Positions 1-11,987 of a DNA stretch of 64,000 nt are shown here, piece after piece. A program made the position numbers and the translations under genes. The notes under the pieces were generated by a model. That model saw only the letters and a program-made list of their open reading frames with translations, had not been told where the DNA came from and ran no database searches. The stretch covers positions 5,296,501 to 5,360,500 of the forward strand of contig CM043942.1 in assembly GCA_014529385.2 (NCBI GenBank), written 5' to 3'. The DNA is from Adiantum capillus-veneris. Taxonomy: Eukaryota; Streptophyta; Polypodiopsida; Polypodiales; Pteridaceae. The first letter of the stretch is position 1. Every line of letters begins with the position of its first letter.

Positions 1-1200
1 TGTGGCTTTCACCGTAAGAGTCTGTGAATAGCTTTAATTTTAGGGTACAAGGCTTCGTACTCTCCTTGGGGTTACACCTTATGATCTTCTCGTCACTTAA
101 GAGACTTTTTCACTTATCGACCATCCTTTTCTCCTAAGGTTATTGGATTCACCCCCATGCAGTAACGACCTTCTATTTTCTCCTAAGGCTAATCGGATTC
201 ACTTGCTTTGCTGTACCATGCGCTGTCATTTATTCATTGCCCTTGCAGTAACCCGCTTTGCCGTAACCTGCTTCTCTGTAATCCTTTCACCTACCCCATC
301 GCGGGCTCCTGCCCAAGCTTAACATACACAAACCATCGCCACAGGCCTACGGGCTTATCTTTACATTATCCTCCCCTCATGCACATTCTTTGCGTCAACC
401 TATAGCCTTGCTCCGGATTTTTTCTGAGTCAACCTACAGCCTTGGTCCCGCCTACTCTGCATCACCCTACAACCTTGCTCCCACTACTTAGTTCCAGCAA
501 GTCAAGAAATCCAAGCCTTTACACATCATAAGCTGTTGCGCAACACTGCATTCTCAAGCTATTTGCGTAGCACTGTATCTCGCCCCTCGTGCACATGCAG
601 TGATCATCGCGTTGATGTACACAGAGCTGCCTCCTAGTTTACCCACTAATGACACCAGAAAAAGCTACTACTGCATGGAAGCTTCCACTGCATGGCGTTA
701 AACTCTTTAGCTTGCTCGGCCTGTTAATTCTACTGCATGGAGTATAAGCTTTTTAGCCTTTTTGCCCAGTAATCCTACTGCAAAGAATATAAGTTTTTAC
801 CTAGCTTGTTTTGCCACTTAATCCTACTGCCAGTTAATCCTACCGCAAGTATTCGTCCCTTCAACCAAGTGCGCTACACTACACCACACTCTTCACAGCT
901 GTAAGAAACCGGCCCTGCGACGACCCAATGCAATACAACACACTCTTCACACTCTTCGCACCCGCAAGTAATCGGCCCTCAATCATAATGGCCCTCAATC
1001 ATAATGGCCCTCAATCATAATGTTCTTAACCCTACTCGGCAACACACTAATCTACAAAGCACTACAATGACCCGAAGGTCTGCAACCATGCGCTGAGCAG
1101 CCTCTCACTAAGCCGCAGCCGTCAAGCTTCGGCCACCTTGGAGCACTCGCCCTCGCCCTCGTCACCAAAGTCGGCTCTCGCCGGACTCTCCACTTGTGTC
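1..1200. other. Noncoding stretch upstream of the Penelope-like element
   Basis: I see no convincing gene here. The stretch is built from short degenerate repeats: phrases such as CTACTGCATGG, AATCCTACTGC and TCTCCTAAGG...GGATTCAC recur several times with drift. It may be the 5' untranslated or terminal-repeat region of the PLE that follows, since PLEs often carry structured or duplicated ends, but no clear boundary or target-site duplication is visible. No telomeric TTTAGGG array is present. Confidence 0.4.
974..1021. repeat. Three tandem copies of a 16-bp unit
   Basis: The unit GGCCCTCAATCATAAT occurs three times head to tail with no visible mismatch, so this is a recent small expansion inside the noncoding stretch before the PLE. 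Confidence 0.9.
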
Positions 1201-1284
1201 TTCAAGGACGACTCTTCGTCTTCCTCAACACCTCCTTTATTTTAAAAGAGGCCACAACCATCAAACACTCTCGGTAACCTCTAC

Positions 1285-2895
1285 ATGGATGCACACCACA
1301 ATAACGGAGAAGGCCTCAACAATAGCATGGATTTGCCCACCAATAAGCATACGCCTAACCTCGACGACCCCTCTACCCCGGTAGATACCCCAACATCCAA
1401 CAACCCACCCAATGACAACACACACATCTTGGAAAATAACCTATCACTTGACCACATCACGCTCGACCCCTACAAAATTATGGATGATGACGACTTCGAG
1501 CAACTTTCGGAGGAATCTTTTGAGTTCTCCCCCAACCCTCATCAAGCCGATCTTAGGGTAGAAGATTCACTCGTTCGCCTAGACCCAACCCCAACACGGA
1601 GCCCTTCCCTCCATACTCAAACCCTCCAAACAAGTCCCAGTCCAAAATTCATATTACCCTCTCCACCATCAAAACCAGACCCTCGGTACCTTCTTCAACA
1701 AAGGAACTCCAACCACCACCCCTTCCCTCTCCCAAAACATTCCCTCACTCTCTTTCAAAACCCAAAGAGTTCGATGATATCGTCAATCTCTCCCTGCTTG
1801 AATTTACCAAGCTACACAAAAAGCTAGCCAAAGCCTCTACCTACACCGCACACCTAACGGAACTACACAAAAATAATGCCAATCCCAATAGCCTAAACAT
1901 GAAACCCCCTCGTTTGCAACTAGAAGATACCCAAGCTCAAGCCCTTCTTAACGCCAAGTTCACCGCCCTCACAATCCAGTATCAACTAGATTGCACTTTT
2001 GCCCTCATCCAAGCACAAAAACTCCTTGTTCAAGACCTCCAAATGATAGTGGATAATTACCACCTTGAAGTAGAAAGCCGCCTCACAGACCTCATCAACA
2101 AGCTTTCGTCTATTACTTTACCCCGATTAGCCTCGGGAGATTGGCTCAAATACCTAACCAAATCGAAAGACACCTCCGTCCAACTCTTCCTCTCTCAAAT
2201 GCAATCCCTTATAGTAAACTCCCATTTGGCCTCAACCAAAGAAGAAGAAGCTTTTAAAACTAGAAAGTGCACCATCTCCACCCTGAAAGATACTATCACC
2301 CACCTCCCTAAGGAGCAAACCATCAAGGAGCTCATAGAACTAGAAGTGCGCAAACATTTCCAATCTCTCCCTCTCATTAAACCCTCTATCTCCACACCCA
2401 TCACCACTAACACCCATCTCACAAAATCATTAAAAAACCATGCCCCGGCCAAAGCTCCCTTTTTACCCCCCTAGAACCTCTCTCTCCTCATCCTCCCACC
2501 TTACACACCCTCCATCATCACACATCAAAACCTCCAAAAGGACCCCCAAGGCCTCCACAATCCCAACCCTCCTCAAGAAACAAGAACCACCCCACTCGCC
2601 TCCCTATTCCCCGCCCTCCAAAAAACCTTTCTTTTACTCCCCTCCTAATAAACCTACGACAAACCCAAAATACCCCCTCAATCGCATTCATAACCTCTTC
2701 ACACCAATTATCCCTTCTTCCTCCAATCCTAAACATAAACCTAAGTCTTTCCCCTATAACAAACTAACCAAACCTCCCAATCTTTCTCATGATGGCGACG
2801 ACAACGACAACACCAACCACAACGACGACAACTACAACAACAACCACAAACGCACCCACAAAGATTTGGGAAAAGGAAAAGGGAGGAGGGATTAG
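1285..2895 (+). pseudogene. Penelope-like element, N-terminal / ORF1-like region (broken)
   Basis: Three overlapping open segments in different frames (1285-1827, 1899-2474, 2440-2895) lie directly upstream of the RT frame. The first is rich in Pro, Asp and Asn. The second is strongly helical, with Leu, Gln and Lys heptad-like spacing (around 'LIQAQKLLVQDLQ'), suggesting a coiled coil. The third is Pro/Lys-rich and ends in an Asp/Asn run made by an ACAACG-type simple repeat (about 2790-2860). Reading across 1750-1900 in a second frame continues the helical protein, so at least one frameshift is needed. Some endonuclease-deficient PLEs carry a coiled-coil ORF upstream of RT; assigning this segment to that role is inference from position. 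It could instead be an unrelated degraded ORF. Confidence 0.4.
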
Positions 2896-2924
2896 GGCAT
2901 TCTTGTCCAAATTCTTGGTTACAC

Positions 2925-4940
2925 TTGCTTTTCAGCAAGCCCCCCCTCCTCCCTTATCTTTGGAAAAACACTCAATGTTCTCTCCCTTCCATGTCTACCT
3001 CACCTCCATCTATCCTATCCTTTTTCAACGAAGCTCCCAACATCCCTCTTAGGAAAGATTCCACAAATAGAGGAAGAAAGAGGCATAAATTTTGGCTTCC
3101 ACTCATAAATCCGCACGCCTACAAACTTATAGTTTTTGGTAAGCTCTCTTCCTGCACCTTGGTCAATAACCCTTGTACTAACTTGGTTCATAATCTCAGC
3201 TCCCGCCCCCTCTCTATCAACGAAAAGAAATGCTTAGATCTAGGGCTTAAATACATCCCCCCACCCCCTAACCCCCCTGCGGAACTCATTATCAAAGCCC
3301 ATAACTCCTTGGCAAGAAGATTACAACTCAATATGTTTTTTGAATCTTCTACGTCCGACAAACCCCCTCTTTTCAAAACCCGTAACCCCTCTTGGATACC
3401 CATCTCTTTAGATCCTACACTAGAGGGGATCACATCCCTTAACCTCATAAATCTGAAAGATACACTTACACACTATAAAACTTCGCACTCAAAATTTCCC
3501 AAATTTGTCATGCGTGCCCTTAAAACCCTTTCAACGGACTACACAATAGTCATTAAACCGGCGGATAAAAATCTAGGTCTTACCATCCTATCACGGGAAT
3601 GGTATGAACAAGAAGCCCTTAGACAACTCAATGATCCCTCCACATACCAACCCCTAACCCCACCACCACATAATTACCTCGCCTCTTTACTCCACTCCAT
3701 CACCCTCAAATCCACTCCATCACCCTCAAATACACTCCCCTCACCCTAGATGAAGCCACCTTTATGCTCACACCACTCCATAAACCCTTCAAACCCTACT
3801 CTATCCAATTTCTCCCTAAGTTACACAAAACCTATACTTGTAGCCCGTCCTATTTGCTCTTACCGTGGGTACTTGTTTGAAAATGCTTCCAAATGGCTAC
3901 ACTTCCAACTTTATCATGTCCTCCTTTCACAAAATCAACACCTCAAAGACTCGCTATCCCTCATCATCGATCTCCACTCCAAGACCTTCCCCCCCCATTG
4001 TCTCCTTTTTACCTTCGATGTGACCTCCCTCTACCCCATCATCCCTATGACTGAGGGACTCATAGCCCTCAGAAGCACCATTACTAATTTCTTCGACACC
4101 CCAAAATTAGAGTTCATCATCTCACTTGCCACCCTTATTCTATCACACCATTATCTTTGTTTCAAAGACAAAGTATGGAAGCAAATTAAGGGCACCGCAA
4201 TGGGATCCAATTTCGCAGTGGTTTATGCTTGTCTTTTCCTTTGCCACCTAGAAAACCACTCTCTACTTATCTCTAGCCCGAACCTAGCCTATTACAAGAG
4301 ATACATAGATGATGCCTTCGGGGTCTAGATGGGCACTCGTAAATCACTTACCAAAGCTCTCGCTTCTTATGCCTTCCCTTTACAAGAACATATATTGATC
4401 TCACCCATCATATCCACTTTTGAAGCAACCATCCTAGATGTCCACTTCCACAAGGGACATACTTTCAACTTGTATGGTATCTTGGACTCCAATTGTTACC
4501 AGAATCCTCTCAACTCTTACCAATATATACCTTGGATCTCTTGGCACCCTCTCCACCAAAAATTAGCCTTTATCAAGACAGAACTTAGACGCTATCTTAT
4601 CAGGGAAAGCAATCTTGATGGATTGTAACGCTTGAGAAACCTCTTCTTCATAAGGCTCCTTCATAGAGGCTACCTAAGAAACTTCCTCCTTAAGGTCTTT
4701 GGATTGATCTCTTACAAGGAATGAACCACTCTCCTAACCAAAACCTTAACTTTAAAAAATCCTCCCCCTATCATCCTCAAACTACCTTTTTCTCCAGAAA
4801 CTCGTAGACTAAACCCTACCCTAATAATTGGTAAGCCTATCCATATGGCTTGCAGCCTCTCCCCCACCCTTGCGCATCTTGACCAACCCATCGTATGTTG
4901 GACCAATGGCCAAAACTTAGGCGCTCTTCTAACTATTGGG
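2925..4940 (+). pseudogene. Penelope-like element reverse transcriptase (in-frame stops)
   Basis: One reading frame runs from 2925 to about 4940 with stops at 3747 (TAG), 4326 (TAG), 4626 (TAA) and about 4719 (TGA). PLE hallmarks appear in order: the N-terminal 'IKPADKNLG...REWYEQEALRQLND...TYQPL' block, 'FTFDVTSLYP' carrying the first catalytic Asp, 'IKGTAMGSNFA', the active site 'RYIDDAFGV', a 'YQYIPWISWHPLHQK' block, 'RGYLRNFLL', and a terminal 'NLGALLT' resembling the usual PLE end. These blocks separate PLEs from LINE, LTR and group II RTs. I find no GIY-YIG endonuclease after the RT, nor an obvious one before it, so the copy is endonuclease-free or has lost that part. PLE RTs copy element RNA onto a chromosomal 3' end. 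Confidence 0.8.
3691..3730. repeat. Two tandem copies of a 20-bp unit inside the PLE RT
   Basis: TCCACTCCATCACCCTCAAA occurs twice in direct tandem inside the RT frame, just before the TAG at 3747. The 20-bp length is not a multiple of three, so one copy probably disrupts the ancestral frame. Confidence 0.85.
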
Positions 4941-4950
4941 GGAGAGGGGG

Positions 4951-5790
4951 TGTCACAACACAGAAACCAACTCTTAGCCCTGCCCCTCAAGCCAAACTCC
5001 CAGAGATATTGCCTCTTAAGGAAATAAATGCCAAAACATTGCATGTCCAAGAGGTTGAACCATATGTCCCCATAGCCCAAGTCTCTAGAGCTTCAACTGA
5101 TGTAGCTGAAAAAAAGCTTGAGACACACAAGACCCATCCCAATATAACAAAGAAAACATACAAGTGGGTCCCTAAAGCTTCTTTAGCAACCATAGTCAGT
5201 GCTAAAAGACAGGAGCTTGGTAAGAGATGTCCCATTCGCCCCAAGAAACGTAAAGAAACGTTGCGTTGGATTCGTAAAAAACTATTGGAAGCCCAAGGCT
5301 ACTATGAAGGTAACGATCAAATCTGGGTGCCAAAACGTAAATTGTGCTCTTACTTGTCACCGGACCCATGTGAGCTCAATCCTGTGGCTCCAAAACGAAT
5401 TGAAGATCGCGGAAAGGAAAAAATCACGGAATGCTACATACCCGCACCAAAGAAAGAACGATTTGTTCCACCTAGCTCAGGAACAAGGAAATAAAATGAA
5501 GCTTCTTGCTCTTCATGTAGTTCCTATACGGAAATAGAAGCCGGCGACACAACCTCCACCTACCATTGTACATATCCATACAAGCAAGAAAGAGTTTGCA
5601 CCTCCTATTGTAAGTTCACCACCTACAACAATGTTGCAAATAAAATCATGGGAGAGTACCTTACCACCCTTGCAACTAGATGAAACACATACGGCGATCG
5701 AAAACTATTGGTTAAAGCCTTCATCCATAACAACTTGGAACAACTGGTTTCAAAGGGTGACGACATAATTTCAAACGGTATGATCTACCC
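4951..5790 (+). pseudogene. 3' coding end of a truncated LTR retrotransposon (element G)
   Basis: A Lys/Pro-rich open segment (4951-5494) has two 'WVPK' motifs (KWVPK about 5160, IWVPK about 5325) and basic stretches such as 'RPKKRKETLRWIRKK'. It continues with stops (for example near 5680 and 5770) up to a polypurine tract at 5791, followed by an LTR-like start. A basic tail with 'IWVPK' also follows the integrase of element D (about 28380, minus strand), so this is probably the equivalent 3' protein of another Ty3-type element. The upstream part is missing: the segment begins where the PLE ends. I do not recognise the function; a basic nucleic-acid-binding role would be a guess. Confidence 0.4.
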
Positions 5791-6027
5791 AAGGAAGGGG
5801 GGAGTGTTTGCTGACAGTCATCATTCACTCACTGCCCTCTCAACCTTTCTCCCTGAATTCTTAATCTCCAATATTAGGGAATGTATATATAAATCCTTAC
5901 ACTCACAAAAACAAGATAAAAAAGTAAAAGAGCAAGAGACATAGCACAAAATCATAAAAACACATTGTGCACAAAAACACGACCCTTGTAATATTTGCAC
6001 TCTAACCATCATCTATTTGCGTGTACA
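5791..6027 (+). mobile_element. Polypurine tract and probable 3' LTR of element G
   Basis: AAGGAAGGGGGGAG (5791-5804) is a strong plus-strand polypurine tract, directly followed by TGTTTGCTGACAG at 5805. A TATATAAATCC box lies at about 5884 and A-rich transcribed-type sequence follows, as in an LTR U3/R region. The right edge is set tentatively at TACA (6027), giving about 223 bp. No second copy exists in the window, so the edge and target duplication cannot be checked. Confidence 0.5.
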
Positions 6028-6030
6028 GAT

Positions 6031-6453
6031 ATGGCTAGTACGCTAGAGTCATCCACCCTTGCCTTGGGTGAGAGGTACCCTCGTTACTTTTCAAAAATGT
6101 TTCACATTGTCTTTTCGGTGCTTGCCTGTGAATGGGATTTGGTAGGTACGCTAGCATGTGAGAGGAATTTCGAGGAGTTAGAATGGCTGATACGTCTCTT
6201 GACCACGCTTGATCCATACTTAGTAGAGAGTGTATCTCCCATTGCACAAGCCTACCCTTTTGACCAAGATGACTATAGGCGTCTAGTGACCTTCTTAGTA
6301 AACATGGGTACCTATGATGAAGAAAAAGATTTACATGACTACACAGATGGCACATATGGTCTCATGGATGATGACTTTGTTTATCTCGATGACAAGGATA
6401 GGGGTTTAGCCTTAGGGTTTTCCCCCAATCTCTACAATATCCTATTCCCTTGA
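6031..6453 (+). CDS. Hypothetical acidic protein, unrecognised
   Basis: An uninterrupted frame of 140 codons starts with ATG four bases after the probable LTR end and stops with TGA. The product is acidic (many Asp/Glu, including a 'MDDDFVYLDDKDRG' stretch), has no signal peptide or membrane segment, and shows no motif I recognise. A purine tract (AGGGGGAG, 6460-6467) follows directly, so the frame may be the 3' end of another retroelement rather than a host gene. The 5995 start upstream would overlap the LTR, so I prefer the ATG at 6031. Confidence 0.3.
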   Translation: MASTLESSTLALGERYPRYFSKMFHIVFSVLACEWDLVGTLACERNFEELEWLIRLLTTLDPYLVESVSPIAQAYPFDQDDYRRLVTFLVNMGTYDEEKDLHDYTDGTYGLMDDDFVYLDDKDRGLALGFSPNLYNILFP

Positions 6454-6459
6454 CTCTCT

Positions 6460-7740
6460 AGGGGGAGTGCAAATAATTAGGTTAGGGTTCCTTATGTTTT
6501 TTGTTGTGTTTAATAAGTGTCGGTACCTTTTCCCATTGATGTGCCTCCTAGAGGTATTCTTTGTGTTTCCTAGTGTGTACAAGAACGTGTTGTTGTTGCT
6601 AGGATCTGGACCTTCATGGAATCTTTATCTTGACTCACTCTTCAAATCAAGTGCAATTATCAGTGCAAACAGGTGTTTCTTGTCCATTAGCATTGCCCCT
6701 TATTTTTTTTGCATCCATGTTTGTCTGCTTTGATTGTGATTGGTAGCATGATATTCAGCGCATTTGCTTAAGTACCAAACATTAAATTCAATGTAATTTT
6801 TTGTCATAATCACTTGTCTAGATTTAAAAATCAAGTAGTCCAACTAAGCTAGTTTGACCAAGTTAGGTGTTACAGATCTTCTCTTAATACCATGGGGAAT
6901 GCCTTCCTAATAATCAATAGTTACTTAGGTTCTTAATCCGATTTAGGCAGCATTGTGTGAAATGTACTAGGGTTTTCTAGTGGGCTTGACCCTATTGACC
7001 TTTAGCTTAAGTATTATAAAGGGAGTTTACTAGTGTGATGAGCCTGGGGAGGTGTAACGCTGTTATATGACCCCCAAAGTTACAAAATTAAAATGTTGAA
7101 AACGAAAAAACAAAAAAATCAAAGTGCCACAATGTAAAATCTTAAGCTGGAAGAGGAATCTCAGCTTGATTTGGTACTTCACTCACATGTATTGCCTATG
7201 GGACTAGAGCCCTAGAGGTTCCCAGTGTGGGTGCTTTTCCTTGAAAAGCAAAAAACCCAAGGCATACAAAATAAGCACACACATCAAAATTGAATCACTG
7301 TGAAAAGACTTTGGGGGATCAAAGAAAAGGTAATCAGTCAGGCATTGATTTCATGAGAAATTCCTTTTATCGTAGCTTAACTACAAGGTCTTCTAGGTAT
7401 AGCCTCTAGTAAGCCCTCGAACATGAAATACTTGGCTCTCGCGATTAAACAACTTAAGTGACCAGAGATAATTAAGAAGCTTACTCATGGTATTAATAGT
7501 CGATCTCTAGTGCCTTTCAACCGTTAAATTAGCGACCCCAGACTTGTTTAATTTTTTACCTTTACATCTGTTTATGCATTTGATTATATTACAATTTAAT
7601 TTTTATTGCTGACAAATGGTTTAAAATTCTGTTACCAATCACATTGTCTGCCTACAACTGCATATGCTTTTTAATTCTATATGAGAATGCAATTACTGTG
7701 CCAATGTTGTTTGATTTTGCAGTGACTAAAGAAGGCTAAG
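6460..7740 (+). other. Noncoding stretch, possible degraded LTR
   Basis: A purine run AGGGGGAG (6460-6467) followed by TG at 6468 looks like a polypurine tract and LTR start. A TATTATAAAGG box lies near 7012. No matching second LTR, end dinucleotide or protein motif is visible, so this is a weak call. The part from 7080 to 7740 is AT-rich with nothing recognisable. Confidence 0.25.
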
Positions 7741-8024
7741 GACATTCATCTCAAATGCTCTTCCACCTCGATGAACGAGCTGCAACTCAATAGCTTTCGA
7801 GGACGGAATCTACATCAGGAAGGGGAGCATGTTAACCCTCACGACTCACGGACACCCTATCACCTACGACGGACGTATTATTTACTTGGTAGAGTCAGGT
7901 ACCGGGCTTGTCGGTGCAATAGGAAAAGGATAAGAGTGATCGCCAATGAGAGGCGCACTCTAACTGGAACATTCAAGGGATTAGTTGGCTAAGCATGGGC
8001 GCCCAAGTGTGAATGGGGCGAGCT

Positions 8025-8034
8025 CATATAAAAG
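8025..8034 (+). promoter_or_regulatory. TATA box of the family H LTR
   Basis: CATATAAAAG lies 195 bp into the LTR and is conserved in the inverted copy at about 57700 (minus strand), as expected for the retrotransposon's own RNA polymerase II promoter. Confidence 0.5.
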
Positions 8035-8150
8035 TCAACTAAACCTGAAATTCACTTATTCTCTCATTTGTGCAATTGAAGAGTGCTCTTGCTCCATCTC
8101 CATCTTCTTCTTCTTCATCTCCTTGTGTGTGCGTGCGTGTGTGTGTATGC

Positions 8151-8275
<125 letters not shown>

Positions 8276-8491
8276 CGATCGAGCATTGCGGCGGCACAGC
8301 GGCGGCGAGGCGGTTGAGCGCGTATAGCAGCATCTCTCTCTTCTTCGCGGCGAGAAATCCTCCACGAAGCAAGCGTAGAGCCGTGAGTGACACACCATTG
8401 TCATCTTTGAACTTACTAGTTTAGGCTTGTTGTGTGCTTGGAGCTATTTGTGGCTCGCACGCGATGTATCGGCAAGTTCCTTGCATTGACA

Positions 8492-9679
8492 CATGCGACA
8501 TACGCGCACAAAATACTTGATCGATAACGCAACCGTGAAGAGTATTGTATATACAAATGTTTGAATTGTTCAATATTTTTGTTTCTCATTGGTTTTATGA
8601 AAACATATACTAATTAATCATATTCAAAAGAATGATTTATTCATCAATCATCGTCGTTATTTTTAATGCTACATTTACATAAGTAATATTCACACTATGT
8701 TATTTCTCTATGTAAAAAAGTATATGCACACAATTTGCATGTAAAATATTCATTTTTATCTTTTTTAAGAGCTTGGACGTTCTTTGCAATTTATGATTGG
8801 TTCTGTACACTTTCAATGTTTTAAAATGAGCTAAAATAAAATTGCCAATATGTACATCACGATACATGTATCTTCTATCGCTAATTTTTTTTGAAGTGAA
8901 TCGTGATGACGTGCAAAATATAAACTCACATCTTATGTTCTATTGGAATATTTTGAATTGTTGTGGGTTTTTAACATGTTCTATTAGATCTGGATAATTT
9001 TATTAGAAGTTACTTATTTTTATTGCATTTTACACGAGTAAACATAGCATTTTAGAGTCAAAATGATTATCAATCTGAATAAATATAATCTTGCACAATT
9101 TTTTGAAGTTTTTAAGTCAGGGTATGGTTTTTTTGAACTAGTGTGAGAGTGCAACGTGCAAAATTTAAGTAATATTCACAATATGCTAAAATGTTTCATG
9201 TTTGAACCTGTATTGTTTGATATGGATGAAGTTCTTAAAAGCTTGTTTGCTCTGCATTTTGCAGGAGTAAACATTGCATATTGAAGTGAAAATTGTTTCC
9301 AATGTGTATCAATATGATTGTGCACATTTTTTAAAGTCTTCAAGTCATGGTTATGGTTTGTCTAAACTAGTGTGAGAGTGTTAGTGTAGTGTGCACCCAT
9401 GAAATTGTATTTGATATGTTGTTTTTTATTGTACAATGCAAAAATGATGCCAAATCAAAAGAAAATTATTATGCATGCCATTCAAAAAGAATGTATTTTG
9501 GCAATATCATCATGTGCAGATGGTTGCATACAACAGATTAGTAAAAGTAACATCTTCATTAAAGACCTCACTAGCACTTATGGGAGAACACAGAGTGTAG
9601 GCTGTGAGGTGAAGGTCAATATGAGTAGATGATTCCAACAGGGATTTGAGAAATTGACCCCCATCACAAGGTTAGGATA
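8492..9679. other. AT-rich spacer with an imperfect ~180-bp direct repeat
   Basis: No gene is supported. Sequence around 8975-9155 recurs at about 9205-9385 (shift 229-230 bp), both ending in AACTAGTGTGAGAGTG, with many mismatches, so this is an old duplication. A short open segment at 9399-9632 could be a degraded upstream exon of the kinase-like gene, but shows no domain and is in another frame. Confidence 0.5.
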
Positions 9680-10906
9680 GTGTTGGGCAATATGAAAGTT
9701 TGTTGCAGAGACTTAAAGGAAGATATCCCTCCCACATGCGATATGGCAAAATTAGAGCTCTGGGAAAAATTATGGGAGGAACAAAAGTTCAAGATGAAGC
9801 GGGTGAAAGCTCAGGACCAAATTTCCTTAGCCAAGAGATTGAAGATGGCACAAGATGTGCAAGCGACTGTGGGTGGCCGATCAGATGTCAACGACACCGG
9901 CACAATTATGCGCACGGCATTGAATGCCAAGTACGCTCATCTGATTGGGATTCCCCACAAGGCTCTGGTGGAAAGTACAAGGGTTGGAGCAGGCTCTTTT
10001 GGTGTGTGCACATTCTACACCATTAAAGGAATCTCTTTCTTTCCAGAGCACATTACATATGTGGGAAAATGCTACAAGGGAGTGAGTGAGGCAAAATTTG
10101 ATAGCTTTCAAACAGAGCAATCAATGCAGATACTTCACCTCTCCATTGTAAGATGCATTGGCATTACCACCGAGGCTCCCTGGATCACAATCTTTCCATA
10201 CTACATTGGGGGCACCTTGGGGGACATGATGTGTCGCTTGCCATTTGCCCACGGAGCGTTCAGACGCTACATGCATAGGCTGTATCATGGTTGTAGGTCA
10301 CTACCATCAACAAATCATCACTTACCAGAGATAGAGACTGCACGAATCAAAGCAGTGATTGAGTAGATGTCAACAATTTTACACGCTTTAATTGATGGCG
10401 TTGCGGCTGCTCACTCAGCTGGTATAGTACACAGCAACCTGCACCCTTTCAACATAATGTTGAAATTTGCTCGCACAAATAAACTCCGCATCGGCATGAT
10501 TGATTGGGGCATGATGCTTAGAACGCCAGGCAAGCGCGTGTCAAATAATTATTTGCATCCAAGCAGACAGTCGGACTTTGCAGTTTTGGAGGCACAATCA
10601 ACAGGGGAAGGAGAGATTGCAAAGCTAGCTTGGATTGCTCCAAAAATATATAATCCACGGTGCGCAGATGAGTACACAAAAGCAATCGGCATTTATGCAT
10701 TAGCTTTTTTATGCGACGGATGGACTTTTGGAGTGTATCTAGGAAAGTTTATTTCCCAGAAGAAAATTTTACCACCCCGATCAAGATGCCATGAGGGCCA
10801 TTTAGATAAAAGTAGACTGCTGGATGAAGTTAAGAGAGCAAAAAGCAAGAAGAAATGCATTAGATGTTTTGATCTTTTTCAAAGAGCATTTAAAGACAGA
10901 CCTTAA
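9680..10906 (+). pseudogene. Protein-kinase-like gene with degenerate catalytic motifs
   Basis: One frame of 408 codons is interrupted only by TAG at 10364. The kinase order is visible: a glycine loop 'VGAGSFGVC' (about residue 100), a possible VAIK-like Lys in 'YVGKCYKG', a catalytic-loop relic 'IVHSNLHPFNIML' (about 250), where canonical HRDLKPxN is changed and the catalytic Asp is Asn, a DFG relic 'DWGMM' (about 274), and 'APKIY' in place of APE (about 320). Loss of the HRD Asp predicts an inactive pseudokinase even without the nonsense codon. A Lys-rich segment follows (about 385-400). It is intronless over the domain and surrounded by transposons, so a retrocopy or a multicopy kinase-like family member is plausible. 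It is the only host-derived candidate in the window. Confidence 0.6.
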
Positions 10907-11987
10907 TCCTGTTCAATGACCGCTTGTTGAACTTGCACCGTCTTTTTACTCAATCTGAACATTTTTGTACCCTAAATCTGTCTTTTTGTTTGGGTATTAT
11001 ATTTGTATTGAAGTCTATTATCTGGCTTTGGGGTTGTTCACCTCATTGAGTCATTTGAAGTATACGTGAATCTATATGTCTCTAGTCAATTATCTTGTAG
11101 TTCATTTTGATCATTTGTCTTGTGGTTTAATTGGATCAATTATCTTAGTCATTTGTCTTATGGTTCAAGTGGTTCAATCAGTTGTGATTTTGTTTTTTGC
11201 ATCAATTATGATTTGATTGAACCAAGATACAATGTGTTATGTAGCCGATAAGACTTTTGAATTGTGGTATCTTTGAGAGTGCTGAATCGTGAGGATATAT
11301 TTTTGTCAAAGATATTGAATATTTGTCAATTTTTCCATTGCATCTCTAAGATACTATGGCCAATGAAGAATAAGTTTGTGGTACCCAATTAGTGCCAGAT
11401 GATCAACAACAACAAGTGGCTATTAATGCGCTTCAGCGTATGAAATCTCTAGCGCACGGTATGTCGGCACAACAAGCGACGCACATTGCCAAAATGGACA
11501 AATCCAACCCACATGCAATGGAAAGATATCAATAAAGAAGTGACCAAAGATATGATTAAAACAATATGACCATGTGAGGACTCGGAGATAAAGAAAGGAC
11601 GGTGGAAGGTATCGAAGCGCCTCCACGAAGCAATCAAAGAAAACGTTGAGAGGATCTACTTGAAAGTTTATTGCCATCCACTGCACAATGCAGATTGTGA
11701 GTTATATTGTGCAAAAATGTTGTATGTTTATTTTGTGCAATAGTGACAAATAGACTTTTTGTCGAAGGAAACAACTGTTACCACCCATGATATCAGGGAG
11801 AGTCATGTCACTTTCACACGGGATGAGAGTTGGCATTGATAGTTGAAGGGACCGACCTACAGTTAAAAAAGGAGAAATATATTTACACGACACAGCTGGC
11901 AGAGAAAGATGCAGAAAAACACGAATTTTTATAGCCACCCAAACACCCCAACCATCACAGGTCCGGATGGAGAAAAGTATTCATTAT
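10907..11987. other. Spacer between the kinase-like pseudogene and element D
   Basis: Mostly AT-rich and noncoding. A short plus-strand open stretch around 11598-11735 reads as a plausible Lys/Glu-rich peptide containing 'YCHPLHNADCELYC', but stops on both sides and lack of a domain prevent a call. The last five bases, ATTAT (11983-11987), abut the left LTR of element D. Confidence 0.4.

Noticed and set aside
1-1200. Telomere-associated end of an endonuclease-free PLE
   Set aside because: I looked for TTTAGGG or CCCTAAA arrays next to the PLE and saw only isolated matches.
5995-6355. Minus-strand frame opposite the hypothetical protein at 6031-6453
   Set aside because: No motif and worse coding character. 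Kept only the plus-strand frame as a weak call.
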